Of a DNA stretch of 64,000 nucleotides, positions 34,314 to 42,594 are shown piece after piece; position 1 is the first letter of the stretch; each line of letters begins with the position of its first letter. Under the pieces are notes generated by a model. It ran no database searches. It saw nothing but the letters and a program-made list of their open reading frames with translations, and was not told the origin of the DNA. The translations under genes were made by a program, and so were the position numbers. This DNA comes from Paraburkholderia caribensis (GTDB lineage Bacteria; Pseudomonadota; Gammaproteobacteria; Burkholderiales; Burkholderiaceae): the NCBI RefSeq assembly GCF_002902945.1, contig NZ_CP026103.1, positions 1,116,001 through 1,180,000 of the forward strand. Direction: 5' to 3'.

Positions 34314-36398
34314 ATGCTCAAGACACTCAAACTCCCCGCCGGCGGCGAGATCGGCATTCTCGTGATGATCGTCGCGATCGTCTCGCTGATGATCCTGCCG
34401 CTGCCGTTCTTCATGATCGACATCCTCGTCGGCCTGAACATCGCAACAGCCGTCACGCTGCTGATGATCACGCTCTATGTGCCGAGCGTCGTCTCGCTGT
34501 CCGCGTTCCCGTCGATCCTGCTGTTCACCACGCTCTACCGGCTGTCGCTCAGCATCGCGTCGACCAAGTCGATCCTGCTGCATGCGGAAGCGGGCGATAT
34601 CATCGACAGCTTCGGCAAGCTGGTGGTGGGCGGCAATCTGGTGGTCGGCATGGTGGTGTTCATCATCATCACGCTGGTGCAGTTCATCGTGATCGCGAAA
34701 GGCTCGGAGCGGGTCGCGGAAGTCGGCGCGCGCTTCACGCTCGACGCGATGCCGGGCAAGCAGATGAGCATCGATGCCGACCTGCGCGCCAATCTGCTGA
34801 CCGCTGACGAAGCACGCCACAAGCGCGCCACGCTCGCACTGGAAAGCGCATTGCACGGCGGCATGGACGGCGCGATGAAGTTCGTCAAGGGCGACGCCGT
34901 CGCCGGCCTCATCATCACGATGATCAACATCGTCGCGGGTCTGGCCGTCGGCGTGCTGTATCACGGCATGACGGCGGGCGAAGCGGCCAACCGCTTCTCG
35001 ATTCTCTCGGTCGGCGATGCGATGGTCGCGCAATTGCCCGCGCTGCTGCTCTCCGTTGCGGCGGGCGTGATGATCACGCGCGTGGCCGACGACCGCGACG
35101 AGAAACCACGCTCGCTCGGCGCGGAGATCGGCAAGCAGCTGATGGGCAGCGCGCCCGCGCTCGGCTTCGCAGCGCTGCTGCTGGTCGCGTTCGCCGCCGT
35201 GCCTGGGTTTCCGTGGCCGCTCTTTCTGGTGTTGAGCGGCATTCTCGGCTTCACTGCATGGAAGCTGAAGAAGCGCGGTCCGTCGCGCGCCTTCGAAGAC
35301 CTCGAAGCCGTGCGCTCGATGCAGCGGGCCGGTGCGAAGAGCGAAACGCCCGCCATTTCCAGCGTGCCGCCCGCGTTCTCCTGCGCACTCGGCGTGCGCC
35401 TTGCGCCGGACTTGCGCGGCCGCCTCGCCGTCGAGCGGCTCAATCACGCCTTCGAAACCGAGCGCACGTCGCTGCAGGAAGAACTTGGCTTGCCGTTTCC
35501 CGGCATTCACATGTGGATCAGCGAGAAGCTCGCGCCGTCCACCTGCGAGTTCCTGATGCACGACGTGCCGTCGTTCACGCTCGAACTGCCGCAAGGCAAG
35601 GTCCTGCTCGCCGATCTGCCGCAACGGCTCGCAACGCAGCCCGACGACACGCAGGCGCAAGCGCTCGCCGAACGCTGCGAGCAACGCGAACCGATCGACG
35701 GCACGACGCAGCCAAGCTACTGGCACGACGAGACCACGCTCGCCGACAAGACCACCGGTTGGCGCGCCGAACAGGTCATCGCGCATGTGAGCGTGCAGTT
35801 GCTCAGGCGCAATGCGTCGCTCTTTCTCGGCGTCAATGAAGTGCAGTGGATTCAGGAACAACTCGGCATCGAGTATCCGGGCCTGCTCGCCGAGGTGCAG
35901 AAAGTGCTGCCGCCGCAGCGCATCGCCGACGTGCTGCGGCGTCTGCTGGAAGAACAGATTCCGATCCGCAATATCCGCAACATCATGGAAAGCCTCATTG
36001 CGTGGGGACCGAAAGAGAAAGACGTGCTGATGCTGACCGAGTACGTGCGCGGCGATCTCGCGCGCTTTCTCGCGCACCGGGCCGCGCTCGGCGCGCGCAT
36101 TCTGCCCGCGATCCTGCTCGACGCGCCCGTCGAACAGCATATCCGCCAGGCGATCAAGCAGACGCCGACGGGCAATTACCTCGCGCTGCCGCCGGACCAG
36201 ATCAACTTTCTGGTCGACAGCATCGAATCGTTCGCGGGGCTGGCGCCGCGTCCCGGCATCGCGCTCGTCACGTCGATGGATATCCGGCGCTACGTGCGGC
36301 GCATGATCGAAGGACGGCTCGGCTGGCTCTCCGTCTATTCGTATCAGGAACTGGGCGGACATCTTGAACTGCAGCCGATCGGCCACGTGACGGCCTGA
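34314..36398 (+). CDS. sctV: T3SS export gate protein SctV (HrcV)
   Basis: A 694-residue FlhA/InvA family protein. Eight transmembrane helices occupy about residues 15-325 (IGILVMIVAIVSLMILPLPF; LSAFPSILLFTTLYRLSLSI; the conserved loop GARFTLDAMPGKQMSIDADL). The large C-terminal cytoplasmic domain forms a nonameric ring for chaperone docking (VLPPQRIADVLRRLLEEQIP; RPGIALVTSMDIRRYVRRMI). Full length, with the ATG at 34314. It lies 44 bp after sctU. Confidence 0.95.
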   Translation: MLKTLKLPAGGEIGILVMIVAIVSLMILPLPFFMIDILVGLNIATAVTLLMITLYVPSVVSLSAFPSILLFTTLYRLSLSIASTKSILLHAEAGDIIDSFGKLVVGGNLVVGMVVFIIITLVQFIVIAKGSERVAEVGARFTLDAMPGKQMSIDADLRANLLTADEARHKRATLALESALHGGMDGAMKFVKGDAVAGLIITMINIVAGLAVGVLYHGMTAGEAANRFSILSVGDAMVAQLPALLLSVAAGVMITRVADDRDEKPRSLGAEIGKQLMGSAPALGFAALLLVAFAAVPGFPWPLFLVLSGILGFTAWKLKKRGPSRAFEDLEAVRSMQRAGAKSETPAISSVPPAFSCALGVRLAPDLRGRLAVERLNHAFETERTSLQEELGLPFPGIHMWISEKLAPSTCEFLMHDVPSFTLELPQGKVLLADLPQRLATQPDDTQAQALAERCEQREPIDGTTQPSYWHDETTLADKTTGWRAEQVIAHVSVQLLRRNASLFLGVNEVQWIQEQLGIEYPGLLAEVQKVLPPQRIADVLRRLLEEQIPIRNIRNIMESLIAWGPKEKDVLMLTEYVRGDLARFLAHRAALGARILPAILLDAPVEQHIRQAIKQTPTGNYLALPPDQINFLVDSIESFAGLAPRPGIALVTSMDIRRYVRRMIEGRLGWLSVYSYQELGGHLELQPIGHVTA

Positions 36399-36406
36399 GG
36401 TAACGC

Positions 36407-36967
36407 ATGTCGAGAACCCCATCGCGTCCCGTGCGCGTGATCGCCGCGCCCGCGCAGACGCCGCCTGCTTCGTCGGGCGCGCGCCTGCGCCGCGCGCGGC
36501 ACGCGGATTTCGCCGCGCTCTTGCGACGCGACGACACGCCGTCGCCCGACGCCCTCCTTGCCGCGTCGCTCGACGACGAAGCCAGCCAGCAACATCATGC
36601 CGACGACTCGCTCGCGCAACGCATCGGCAGCGCGAGTCAGCGCGTGGTCGCGGCGGTGCTGCGCCGCGAGCAGCAGATGCTCGAACTCGCGCATGGGCTC
36701 GCACGCCATATCGCCGAGTTTGCGTCGAATCCCGCGATCCGTCAGGCAGGCCACTGGGAAGTCGCCATGCGCATCGATCCGCAACGGCTGCCCGGCACGC
36801 AGTTGCATCTGACGCTTTCGCCAGCGGTTCTCTTGCTTCGCTTCGATGTCGAGTCGGCCGACACGCGCGAACTACTCTTGCATCATGCCGGCCTGCTCGA
36901 ACGCGAGTTGCGCCAACTGCTCGCGTCGCAAGGCGAAGCGCGCACGCTCGAACTGACTATCCACTAG
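36407..36967 (+). CDS. sctP: T3SS substrate-specificity switch protein SctP (HpaP-like)
   Basis: A 186-residue hydrophilic protein. A Pro/Arg-rich N-terminus carries RLRRARHADFAALLRR, and the C-terminal half has IRQAGHWEVAMRIDPQRLPG and TQLHLTLSPAVLLLRFDVES, matching the HpaP/HpaC type III secretion family. HpaP-like proteins bind SctU and control the change from pilus/inner-rod to effector export. It starts 8 bp after sctV, in the hpaP position of the reference hrp clusters. Confidence 0.85.
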   Translation: MSRTPSRPVRVIAAPAQTPPASSGARLRRARHADFAALLRRDDTPSPDALLAASLDDEASQQHHADDSLAQRIGSASQRVVAAVLRREQQMLELAHGLARHIAEFASNPAIRQAGHWEVAMRIDPQRLPGTQLHLTLSPAVLLLRFDVESADTRELLLHHAGLLERELRQLLASQGEARTLELTIH

Positions 36968-36976
36968 CCCACGCCC

Positions 36977-38176
36977 TTGTCCACTGTGTCCAGCGACCAA
37001 CCGTATGCAGAGAAGCTGCGCCGCGTCACGCCCGATGCGGCGCGTGCCGCCCGCATTCTGTGCGATGCGCGTCATCTCGAAGCGTTGCGCCAGTTCGGCG
37101 CAATCGATGCGCTCGAAATCACGCCGACGGTAACGGCCAATACGGCCAACGCGGCCAACACGGCCTTCGATGAAGCGGGCCGCATCGTGCTCGCGCATCT
37201 GGAAGGCACGCTCGATATCGAACTCGATCTGGCGCGCTATCCCGCGTTGCAGATCGTAGCGGCAAGCGCGGGCGATCGCGCGCGGCACGCCTTGCGCAGC
37301 ACGCTCGCGAATGCATTGCTCGCACCGCTGGTGCAGCGCTTTCAGGCAGCGGACCTTGGGCGCTGGCGTGTGGCGTCGGTGGAACGCGCGCCTGCGGGCG
37401 TTGCGAGCGGCGAACGCTTCGACGTCGCGTTGCTGCACGAGGGCGTCATGCACCGGCTTTCGCTCAGCGCATCCGGCGCGACGCTCGACGTGCTGCACAA
37501 GCGGCTCGCCACGCTGCCGTCGCGGCTTGCAACGGAGGCGTATGCGTCGGCATCGACGCTAAAGGTCGCAGGGTCGATTGCGCTCGGCGCACGCAACGTG
37601 CCGCTTGCCGCATTGCAGTCGCTGCGTCCCGGCGATGTCGTTCTGCGCGCTTTTGGGCCCTCCGTCGCGCAAGCGCTGAACCGCGGCGCCGCATGCACCG
37701 CGCGCGCCACATGGGGCGCGACGGCAACGGGCATGCGGCGCATACATGCGCGTGTCGTGATTAACGGCACGCAGGTCACTGTAGAAGAGAAACCCTTCAT
37801 GAACGACGAACCCTTGCAGGCCGAATGGCCCGGCGACGACGAAACGCGGCACGAAACGGCAGCCGCCGCGTCCGACGAAAGCTCCGAAACCGGCTCGCAC
37901 AGCACCCGGCAGCACGACGACGAAGACGCTCCGCTCGACATCGGCCTGCTCGATCTGCCCGTGCAATTCGAAATCGACAGCGTGGCGCTGCCGCTCGCGC
38001 AACTCGCCGCGTTGCGGCCAGGCTATGTGATCGAACTGGCCGCGCCCGTGCTCGATACGCCTGTGCGGCTCGTCACCCATGGACAAACGGTCGGCTATGG
38101 CGAAATCGTCTGCGTCGGCGAACATCTTGGCGTACGTATCACGAGGATGGCTTATGCCGGCGATTCAGACAGGTGA
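36977..38176 (+). CDS. sctQ: T3SS sorting-platform/C-ring protein SctQ (HrcQ)
   Basis: A 399-residue SctQ with two SPOA surfaces: about 195-265 (LKVAGSIALGARNVPLAALQ to RPGDVVLRAF) and the C-terminal one about 325-395 (LPVQFEIDSVALPLAQLAAL to VGYGEIVCVGEHLGVRIT). An acidic Glu/Asp/Ser-rich hinge separates them. No ATG fits the N-terminus; a TTG at 36977 or GTG at 36986 must serve, suggesting translation coupled to sctP. A short nine-base direct repeat near 37135-37165 encodes a TAN-type repeat in the N-terminal domain. It overlaps sctR by 23 nt. Confidence 0.9.
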   Translation: MSTVSSDQPYAEKLRRVTPDAARAARILCDARHLEALRQFGAIDALEITPTVTANTANAANTAFDEAGRIVLAHLEGTLDIELDLARYPALQIVAASAGDRARHALRSTLANALLAPLVQRFQAADLGRWRVASVERAPAGVASGERFDVALLHEGVMHRLSLSASGATLDVLHKRLATLPSRLATEAYASASTLKVAGSIALGARNVPLAALQSLRPGDVVLRAFGPSVAQALNRGAACTARATWGATATGMRRIHARVVINGTQVTVEEKPFMNDEPLQAEWPGDDETRHETAAAASDESSETGSHSTRQHDDEDAPLDIGLLDLPVQFEIDSVALPLAQLAALRPGYVIELAAPVLDTPVRLVTHGQTVGYGEIVCVGEHLGVRITRMAYAGDSDR

Positions 38177-38810
38177 CATCACCGGGCTGCTGATCGTCGT
38201 GCTGGCGATCAGCGTGATCCCTTTCATCGCGATGGTGGTCACGTCGTACATGAAGATCGTCGTCGTGCTCGGGCTGCTGCGCAACGCGCTCGGCGTCCAG
38301 CAGGTGCCGCCGAACATGGTGCTCAACGGCATCGCGATCATCGTCTCGGTGTACATCATGGCGCCCGTCGCGTTCTCCGCGATGCAGGGCATGCAGGCCA
38401 ATCAGGCGCCCGGCAACGTCACGCAGAACGTGACGGCGGGCATTGCCGCCGCGCGCGAGCCGTTCCGCACGTTCCTCGAAGCGCATGCGCAGTCGCGCGA
38501 GCGGCAGTTCTTCCTGCGCTCGGCGACGGCCTTGTGGCCCGCGCAGCAGGCGAAGGCGCTGAAGGACACCGACCTGATCGTGCTCGCGCCCGCGTTCACG
38601 CTGACGGAACTCACGGACGCCTTCAAGATCGGCTTTCTGCTTTACATCGGCTTTATCGTCGTCGATCTCGTGATCGCGAACGTGCTGATGGCGATGGGCC
38701 TGAACCAGGTGCAGCCGACCAACGTCGCGATTCCGTTCAAGCTGCTGCTGTTCGTCGCGATGGACGGCTGGTCCACGCTGATGCATGGCCTCATTCTCGG
38801 CTACCGGTAG
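38154..38810 (+). CDS. sctR: T3SS export gate protein SctR (HrcR)
   Basis: A 218-residue FliP/SpaP family membrane protein with four helices. Signature stretches are SYMKIVVVLGLLRNALGVQQ, PPNMVLNGIAIIVSVYIMAP and the C-terminal DLVIANVLMAMGLNQVQP. SctR pentamers form the core of the export pore. The ATG at 38154 lies within the 3' end of sctQ behind a GAGG ribosome site. Complete, with no unusual features. Confidence 0.95.
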   Translation: MPAIQTGDITGLLIVVLAISVIPFIAMVVTSYMKIVVVLGLLRNALGVQQVPPNMVLNGIAIIVSVYIMAPVAFSAMQGMQANQAPGNVTQNVTAGIAAAREPFRTFLEAHAQSRERQFFLRSATALWPAQQAKALKDTDLIVLAPAFTLTELTDAFKIGFLLYIGFIVVDLVIANVLMAMGLNQVQPTNVAIPFKLLLFVAMDGWSTLMHGLILGYR

Positions 38811-38839
38811 GCGCCGCGTCTTTCAACTACGGATTTGCC

Positions 38840-39103
38840 ATGACTCTCGATACGCTCGTCGGCCTCGCGACGCAAGGCTTGCTGCTGTGCCTGTACGTGT
38901 CGCTGCCCGTCGTCGTGGTCGCGGCCGGCGTCGGCCTGCTGGTGTCGTTCCTGCAGGCGATCACGTCGCTGCAGGATCAGACGCTGTCGTTCGGCATCAA
39001 GCTGATTGCCGTCGTGGTGGCGCTCGTCGTCGTGGCGCCCCTCGGTGCGTCGGCGATCCTGCGCTTTGCGAACCAGTTGCTGCTGACGGCCGTGCAGCGA
39101 TGA
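38840..39103 (+). CDS. sctS: T3SS export gate protein SctS (HrcS)
   Basis: An 87-residue FliQ/SpaQ family protein with two transmembrane hairpin helices. It contains the family block GVGLLVSFLQAITSLQDQTLSF split across the two helices and a conserved Lys (GIKLIAV). It lines the export pore with SctR and SctT. The stop overlaps the start of the next gene by 4 nt. Confidence 0.93.
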   Translation: MTLDTLVGLATQGLLLCLYVSLPVVVVAAGVGLLVSFLQAITSLQDQTLSFGIKLIAVVVALVVVAPLGASAILRFANQLLLTAVQR

Positions 39104-40074
39104 ATCCACTTCACTCGCGCCCGGCCACGGGCGCCTCAGGCACTTCCGCCGCGCAAGAGGCCACGCAGACGCAACGGGGCGTGACCGAACCGGCCCGGCA
39201 ACAGACGCGCGCGCGCTTTGCCACGTCGCTGCGCAACAACGTGCGCTTCGCGCATGCGCATCACGCGCATCTGCAGGGGCAGGCGCGCTCGGCCAATGCA
39301 CGGCGTCTTGCGAAAGCGCTTTTGAAGAAGCGCCAGGGCAAGGCTGCCGCGACGCGGTTTGCTGCGGCACGCCGGCCAGCAACGAGCCGCTCAGGCGGCA
39401 ACGCGAGAGCGGCTCAGAACACGAGAACCACCGACCGTCAGCGAAGCGCGGCACTGCGCGTGTCTCGCGACGGCGGCAATGGCGGTTCGCGCGGCGGAGG
39501 GCAGCAGCAGGACGAACAGCAACAGCAACAACAACGTCAGCAGCAACGCCGGGAAGGCAAGCACGATGACGACCTCATGCTGGACGGCGCAGACGGTACG
39601 ACGAACGCAGCGCGTGTCGTGCCCGAGTTCGCCGCGCATGCCTTGACACTAGCCGGTTCATCGCGTCATGAAGCGCTGGCGGGTGCCTGGTGCGACGCCT
39701 TGCTGAAGCCGGGCCGCTCGTTGCACGATGCGCTATCCCAATTGCGCGCGCTGCGGCGGCATGAAGGCGCATTGCCGCTCGCATCGCTCGCCCAGGTCCG
39801 CCAGTCGCTGATGGACGCCACGGCGCGTGCCGCCGCAGCTCGGCAGGCGGATGAAGCGTCGCAGGCGTCGGCAGCGGGCGCGGCAGCCCGGGCGAATGCA
39901 TCGACAGAGACTCGCAACGTCCTTGCGCCGCTGCTCGCGCTCGTCGCGGGAAGCCCGATGCTGCCGAACCGTGAAGGACGCGCGGCGGGCGCCAATGCGG
40001 CGCTCGACGGCATCGCACGCGCACGCAACACGCTTCCAGCCGGTGCGTCCGGGCCCGATGAATCCGCGCGCTGA
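39100..40074 (+). CDS. HpaA/HrpV-position T3SS control protein
   Basis: A 324-residue basic, low-complexity protein. The first ~110 residues are Arg/Ala/His-rich (for example NNVRFAHAHHAHLQGQARS and RRLAKALLKKRQGKAAATRF). A poly-Gln stretch lies near residues 134-150. The more ordered C-terminal half has VPEFAAHALTLAGSSRHEAL and SLHDALSQLRALRRHEG. It overlaps sctS by 4 nt and precedes the sctD promoter, exactly where hpaA (Xanthomonas) or hrpV (Ralstonia) sits. HpaA is a secreted control protein with a basic targeting region. Similarity here is by position, size class and composition only, so the name is provisional. Confidence 0.65.
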   Translation: MNPLHSRPATGASGTSAAQEATQTQRGVTEPARQQTRARFATSLRNNVRFAHAHHAHLQGQARSANARRLAKALLKKRQGKAAATRFAAARRPATSRSGGNARAAQNTRTTDRQRSAALRVSRDGGNGGSRGGGQQQDEQQQQQQRQQQRREGKHDDDLMLDGADGTTNAARVVPEFAAHALTLAGSSRHEALAGAWCDALLKPGRSLHDALSQLRALRRHEGALPLASLAQVRQSLMDATARAAAARQADEASQASAAGAAARANASTETRNVLAPLLALVAGSPMLPNREGRAAGANAALDGIARARNTLPAGASGPDESAR

Positions 40075-40080
40075 CGACAC

Positions 40081-40142
40081 TTCGCGTGCGCGCGAGTGCC
40101 TTCGCAAACGGCCCGTATCGCGGCTCTTGCGTCCATTAATCT
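40081..40142 (+). promoter_or_regulatory. hrpII/PIP box and -10 element driving sctD operon
   Basis: TTCGC (40081-40085), 15 nt, TTCGC (40101-40105), then exactly 31 nt to TAATCT (40137-40142), a YANNNT -10 hexamer. It lies in the only sizeable gap (136 bp) of the rightward gene series and gives sctD, hrpD6-like, pilin and hpaB genes their own HrpB-responsive promoter. Confidence 0.85.
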
Positions 40143-40210
40143 GCGACTCATCGAAGGAAGCGGAACAGCGCGACAGCTGCCCCCGCTGCTCCGCCTGACC
40201 GACCGAACTC

Positions 40211-41446
40211 ATGAAACAACTGCGCATCCTGACGGGTATTCATGCTGGCGCGACCGCACCGCTCGGCCCGGGTCGTTACCGGATCGACGCGGATGACGAC
40301 GCCGACATTCGCATCACCGACTGGACGGGCCCATCCGCGGTCGTCGAGGTCGGCGACAGCGACGTCGTGACCGTGCGGCGGCTCGCCGCGCAAGCGCCTC
40401 ACGTCGACGCAAGCGATGAAGCAGGCACGCAAGGCCCGGAGGCCGAACGCGTGGAGGACACCGCGCCCGTCTTCATGCTCGACTTTCTGCCGATGCAGTT
40501 CGACCAGAGCGTGATCTGCATCGGGCCTGACGATGTCGAATGGCCGAGCGATCTCGCGCTGCTGTCGACGTTGCTCAAGCCCGGCCAGCCCGAGGACGAC
40601 CGGCACGGCCAGCAACGCTCGCGGCGCCGCACCTTCGTCGCGCTCGGCGCGGCATGTGTAGCGCTGGCTGTGATCGCGAGTATCGGTGCACTGACGATGA
40701 CGACGCGCGCGAAGGCCTCGATGCTGCCCAACGACGTCGCCGCGATGGAAAACGTCAACCGCGAGTTCGCGGCGGCGCATCTGAACGAACTGCGCGCGTC
40801 GCTGGATGGTCACGGCGGCGTGCTCGTGCGCGGCCTCGTCGCGAACGAATCCGAGAACCTTGCGGCGCGGCGCCTGCTTGCCGCGATCACGTCGCCGCGC
40901 GTGCAGGCGCAGTACGGCATTGCCGAAGTGATCCGGCGCAGTATCGGCGAGAGCTTGCCCGTGTCGGGCATCAGCGTGCATTACGACGGCGGCGGCGTGT
41001 TCGCGATTGCGGGCAAGGATGTCGACATGGACGCGTTGCAGCAAGGCGTCAAGCGTATCCGTCCCGATCTGCCGGGCAACGTGAAGGAGATCCGCATCGA
41101 CGCAACAGGCGCCGATCAGGCAGACGCACCAGCGGGCGCGAGCTATATCGCGATCGTGTCGTCGGATACGGTGCGCTACGCGCAAACGCCCGACGGCGTG
41201 AAGCACATCTTCATCCTCGACAACGACACCGGCGCCAGCGCGCCCGCTGCGGCCAGCGACGCGGCAGCGCCCGCAGCCGCCGACACCCCGCAACCCGCAA
41301 GCGATGGCGCGCCGTCGGTTTCGAAAGCCGCAAACGACCCGCCCTCGCCGCTTGCCCCCCAGCTCGCCGGGCCCGCCGCCGCGCGGCATGTGCTCGACCC
41401 ACCCCAGACGTCCGTCGCGCAGACGGCCGACACGTTACGGAGATGA
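40211..41446 (+). CDS. sctD: T3SS inner-ring protein SctD (HrpD5/HrpW-type)
   Basis: A 411-residue bitopic protein. A cytoplasmic FHA-like domain (about 1-125, LRILTGIHAGATAPLGPGRYRI) is followed by one transmembrane helix (about 138-160, TFVALGAACVALAVIASIGA). The periplasmic ring-building modules come next (about 175-330, LRASLDGHGGVLVRGLVANE and VSGISVHYDGGGVFAIAGKD), then a Pro/Ala-rich tail. It forms the inner-membrane ring with SctJ and connects to the sorting platform through the FHA-like domain. It occupies the hrpD5 slot after hpaA and is preceded by its own PIP box. Confidence 0.9.
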   Translation: MKQLRILTGIHAGATAPLGPGRYRIDADDDADIRITDWTGPSAVVEVGDSDVVTVRRLAAQAPHVDASDEAGTQGPEAERVEDTAPVFMLDFLPMQFDQSVICIGPDDVEWPSDLALLSTLLKPGQPEDDRHGQQRSRRRTFVALGAACVALAVIASIGALTMTTRAKASMLPNDVAAMENVNREFAAAHLNELRASLDGHGGVLVRGLVANESENLAARRLLAAITSPRVQAQYGIAEVIRRSIGESLPVSGISVHYDGGGVFAIAGKDVDMDALQQGVKRIRPDLPGNVKEIRIDATGADQADAPAGASYIAIVSSDTVRYAQTPDGVKHIFILDNDTGASAPAAASDAAAPAAADTPQPASDGAPSVSKAANDPPSPLAPQLAGPAAARHVLDPPQTSVAQTADTLRR

Positions 41447-41691
41447 CCATGTACGAAGCCATTGAACGCCACGCCCAACACTTCATGGCGTTGCAGAACG
41501 TCGTGACGGCCGCCGACGCCGATACGCGCGTCGCAGAACTGCGCAAGGCGCTCGAAGAGAGCGCCGAGCAGCTCAACCACGCGGCAGACGGCACGGCCGC
41601 CGACCGCGACGCGCGCGCCCGCATCTATCGCGGCCTCGTCGCTGCGAGCCGCATCGTCGGGCAGTTGCGCGAGGACGCGTTGCGCGGCTGA
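41443..41691 (+). CDS. HrpD6/HrpX-like small T3SS protein
   Basis: An 82-residue, strongly helical, soluble protein (VTAADADTRVAELRKALEES; RARIYRGLVAASRIVGQLRE) whose ATG overlaps the sctD stop by 4 nt. Xanthomonas HrpD6 is about 80 residues and sits at the same place between hrpD5 and hrpE. HrpD6 is a regulatory or assembly factor needed for pilus protein stability. The name is based on synteny and size, as the sequence gives no motif. An alternative start two codons downstream (ATG at 41449) is possible. Confidence 0.68.
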   Translation: MTMYEAIERHAQHFMALQNVVTAADADTRVAELRKALEESAEQLNHAADGTAADRDARARIYRGLVAASRIVGQLREDALRG

Positions 41692-41769
41692 TCCGTCGAA
41701 CGTCATTGATTCGCTTTTTTAACCACCGGTTGGACATACCGTCTGCCGGAACTTTCCAGGAGAGCCACC

Positions 41770-41991
41770 ATGCCCGGTATTGCAACGGCAGCAACATCCG
41801 CACTGAGCACCGTCACGAACGGCATCAATTCGAGCAGCGCGACGCAAAGCGCGGAAAACACCATCAACAGCAACGCTCAGCAGCAGCTCGAAATCGCACA
41901 GGCGCAATCGAATGCGAGCCTGCTGCAGGCGCTCGGCGAAGCGATGAAGTCGGGTGCGTCGAGCATCCAGAAGGCCGCGCAGGCATCGTAA
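41770..41991 (+). CDS. Candidate T3SS pilus/needle subunit (HrpE/HrpY-like, SctF role)
   Basis: A 73-residue protein with no Cys, no aromatic residues and no signal peptide, dominated by Ala, Ser, Asn and Gln. It has an extended polar N-terminal half and an amphipathic helix QQQLEIAQAQSNASLLQALGEAMKSG. This composition is typical of Hrp pilins (HrpE, HrpY, HrpA), which diverge beyond sequence recognition. It has a strong AGGAGA ribosome site, as expected for an abundant structural subunit, and lies in the hrpE slot between the hrpD6-like gene and hpaB. No other needle candidate is present in the cluster. Confidence 0.65.
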   Translation: MPGIATAATSALSTVTNGINSSSATQSAENTINSNAQQQLEIAQAQSNASLLQALGEAMKSGASSIQKAAQAS

Positions 41992-42074
41992 TGCACGCTG
42001 GCTGGCCGCTCGCGCAGCGGTCAGCCGCTGTGTGCCCTGCAGGATTCTCTTTTGTTTGAGCGGGTATTCGCACC

Positions 42075-42530
42075 GTGAGTGAAGATCGTTACGCAGAACT
42101 CGTCGCATCGCTGTGCGAGGCGGTCGGCTTGCCGGACGTCGAGCACGTGTTGCAGACACATTCGATCGAAGTGGGCGGTCTCGACGTGCGGCTCGACTGC
42201 TTCGACGAAGATCCGGACGCGATCTACCTGGGCTTCGACTTCGGCGCGGTGACGGCGGGACGCATCACGACCGTCTACCGGCTCATGCTCGAAGCGAATC
42301 TGCTGGTGTATGCGCAGGACCAGGCGCAGCTCGGGCTCGATTCGGACTACGGCAACGTCGTCTTGCTGGTGCGCGTGCCGTTCGACGATGCGCCAACGGG
42401 CGAAATGCTCGCCGATCTCCTCGCCCACTATTCGGAGCATGGCGCGTACTGGAAGCAGAGCATTCTCGAAGCCAGCGACGAGCGTTTCGAAGCAGTCGTA
42501 TCGGGCAACTTCTCGTGGATCAGGGCATGA
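42075..42530 (+). CDS. hpaB: CesT-family T3SS chaperone, HpaB-like
   Basis: A 151-residue acidic protein with the CesT/Tir-chaperone fold: AELVASLCEAVGLPDVEHVLQ, VGGLDVRLDCFDEDPDAIYLGFDFG, YRLMLEANLLVYAQDQAQLGLD and VLLVRVPFDDAPTGEMLADLL. HpaB is the general effector chaperone and exit-control protein of hrp systems and has about this size. The start is a GTG at 42075. It follows the pilin candidate, again as in the reference order hrpE-hpaB. A dedicated chaperone for one unseen effector is the alternative. Confidence 0.82.
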   Translation: MSEDRYAELVASLCEAVGLPDVEHVLQTHSIEVGGLDVRLDCFDEDPDAIYLGFDFGAVTAGRITTVYRLMLEANLLVYAQDQAQLGLDSDYGNVVLLVRVPFDDAPTGEMLADLLAHYSEHGAYWKQSILEASDERFEAVVSGNFSWIRA

Positions 42531-42594
42531 CTCCTTCGCGAAAAACAGCATCACGCTAGAATGTCTTTCGACAAGGCCTGGAGATGGACACCCA

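Noticed and set aside
39499..39560. CAG/CAA run in the hpaA-like gene as a simple-sequence phase-variation tract
   Set aside because: The run mixes CAG, CAA and CGT codons and stays in frame, so slippage-based switching is not supported.
41710..41733. TTCG-N16-TTGG, a near-match to the hrpII box, upstream of the pilin candidate
   Set aside because: The second half-site is imperfect, and the position expected for a -10 element 31 nt downstream falls on the pilin start codon, so it cannot serve as that gene's promoter.
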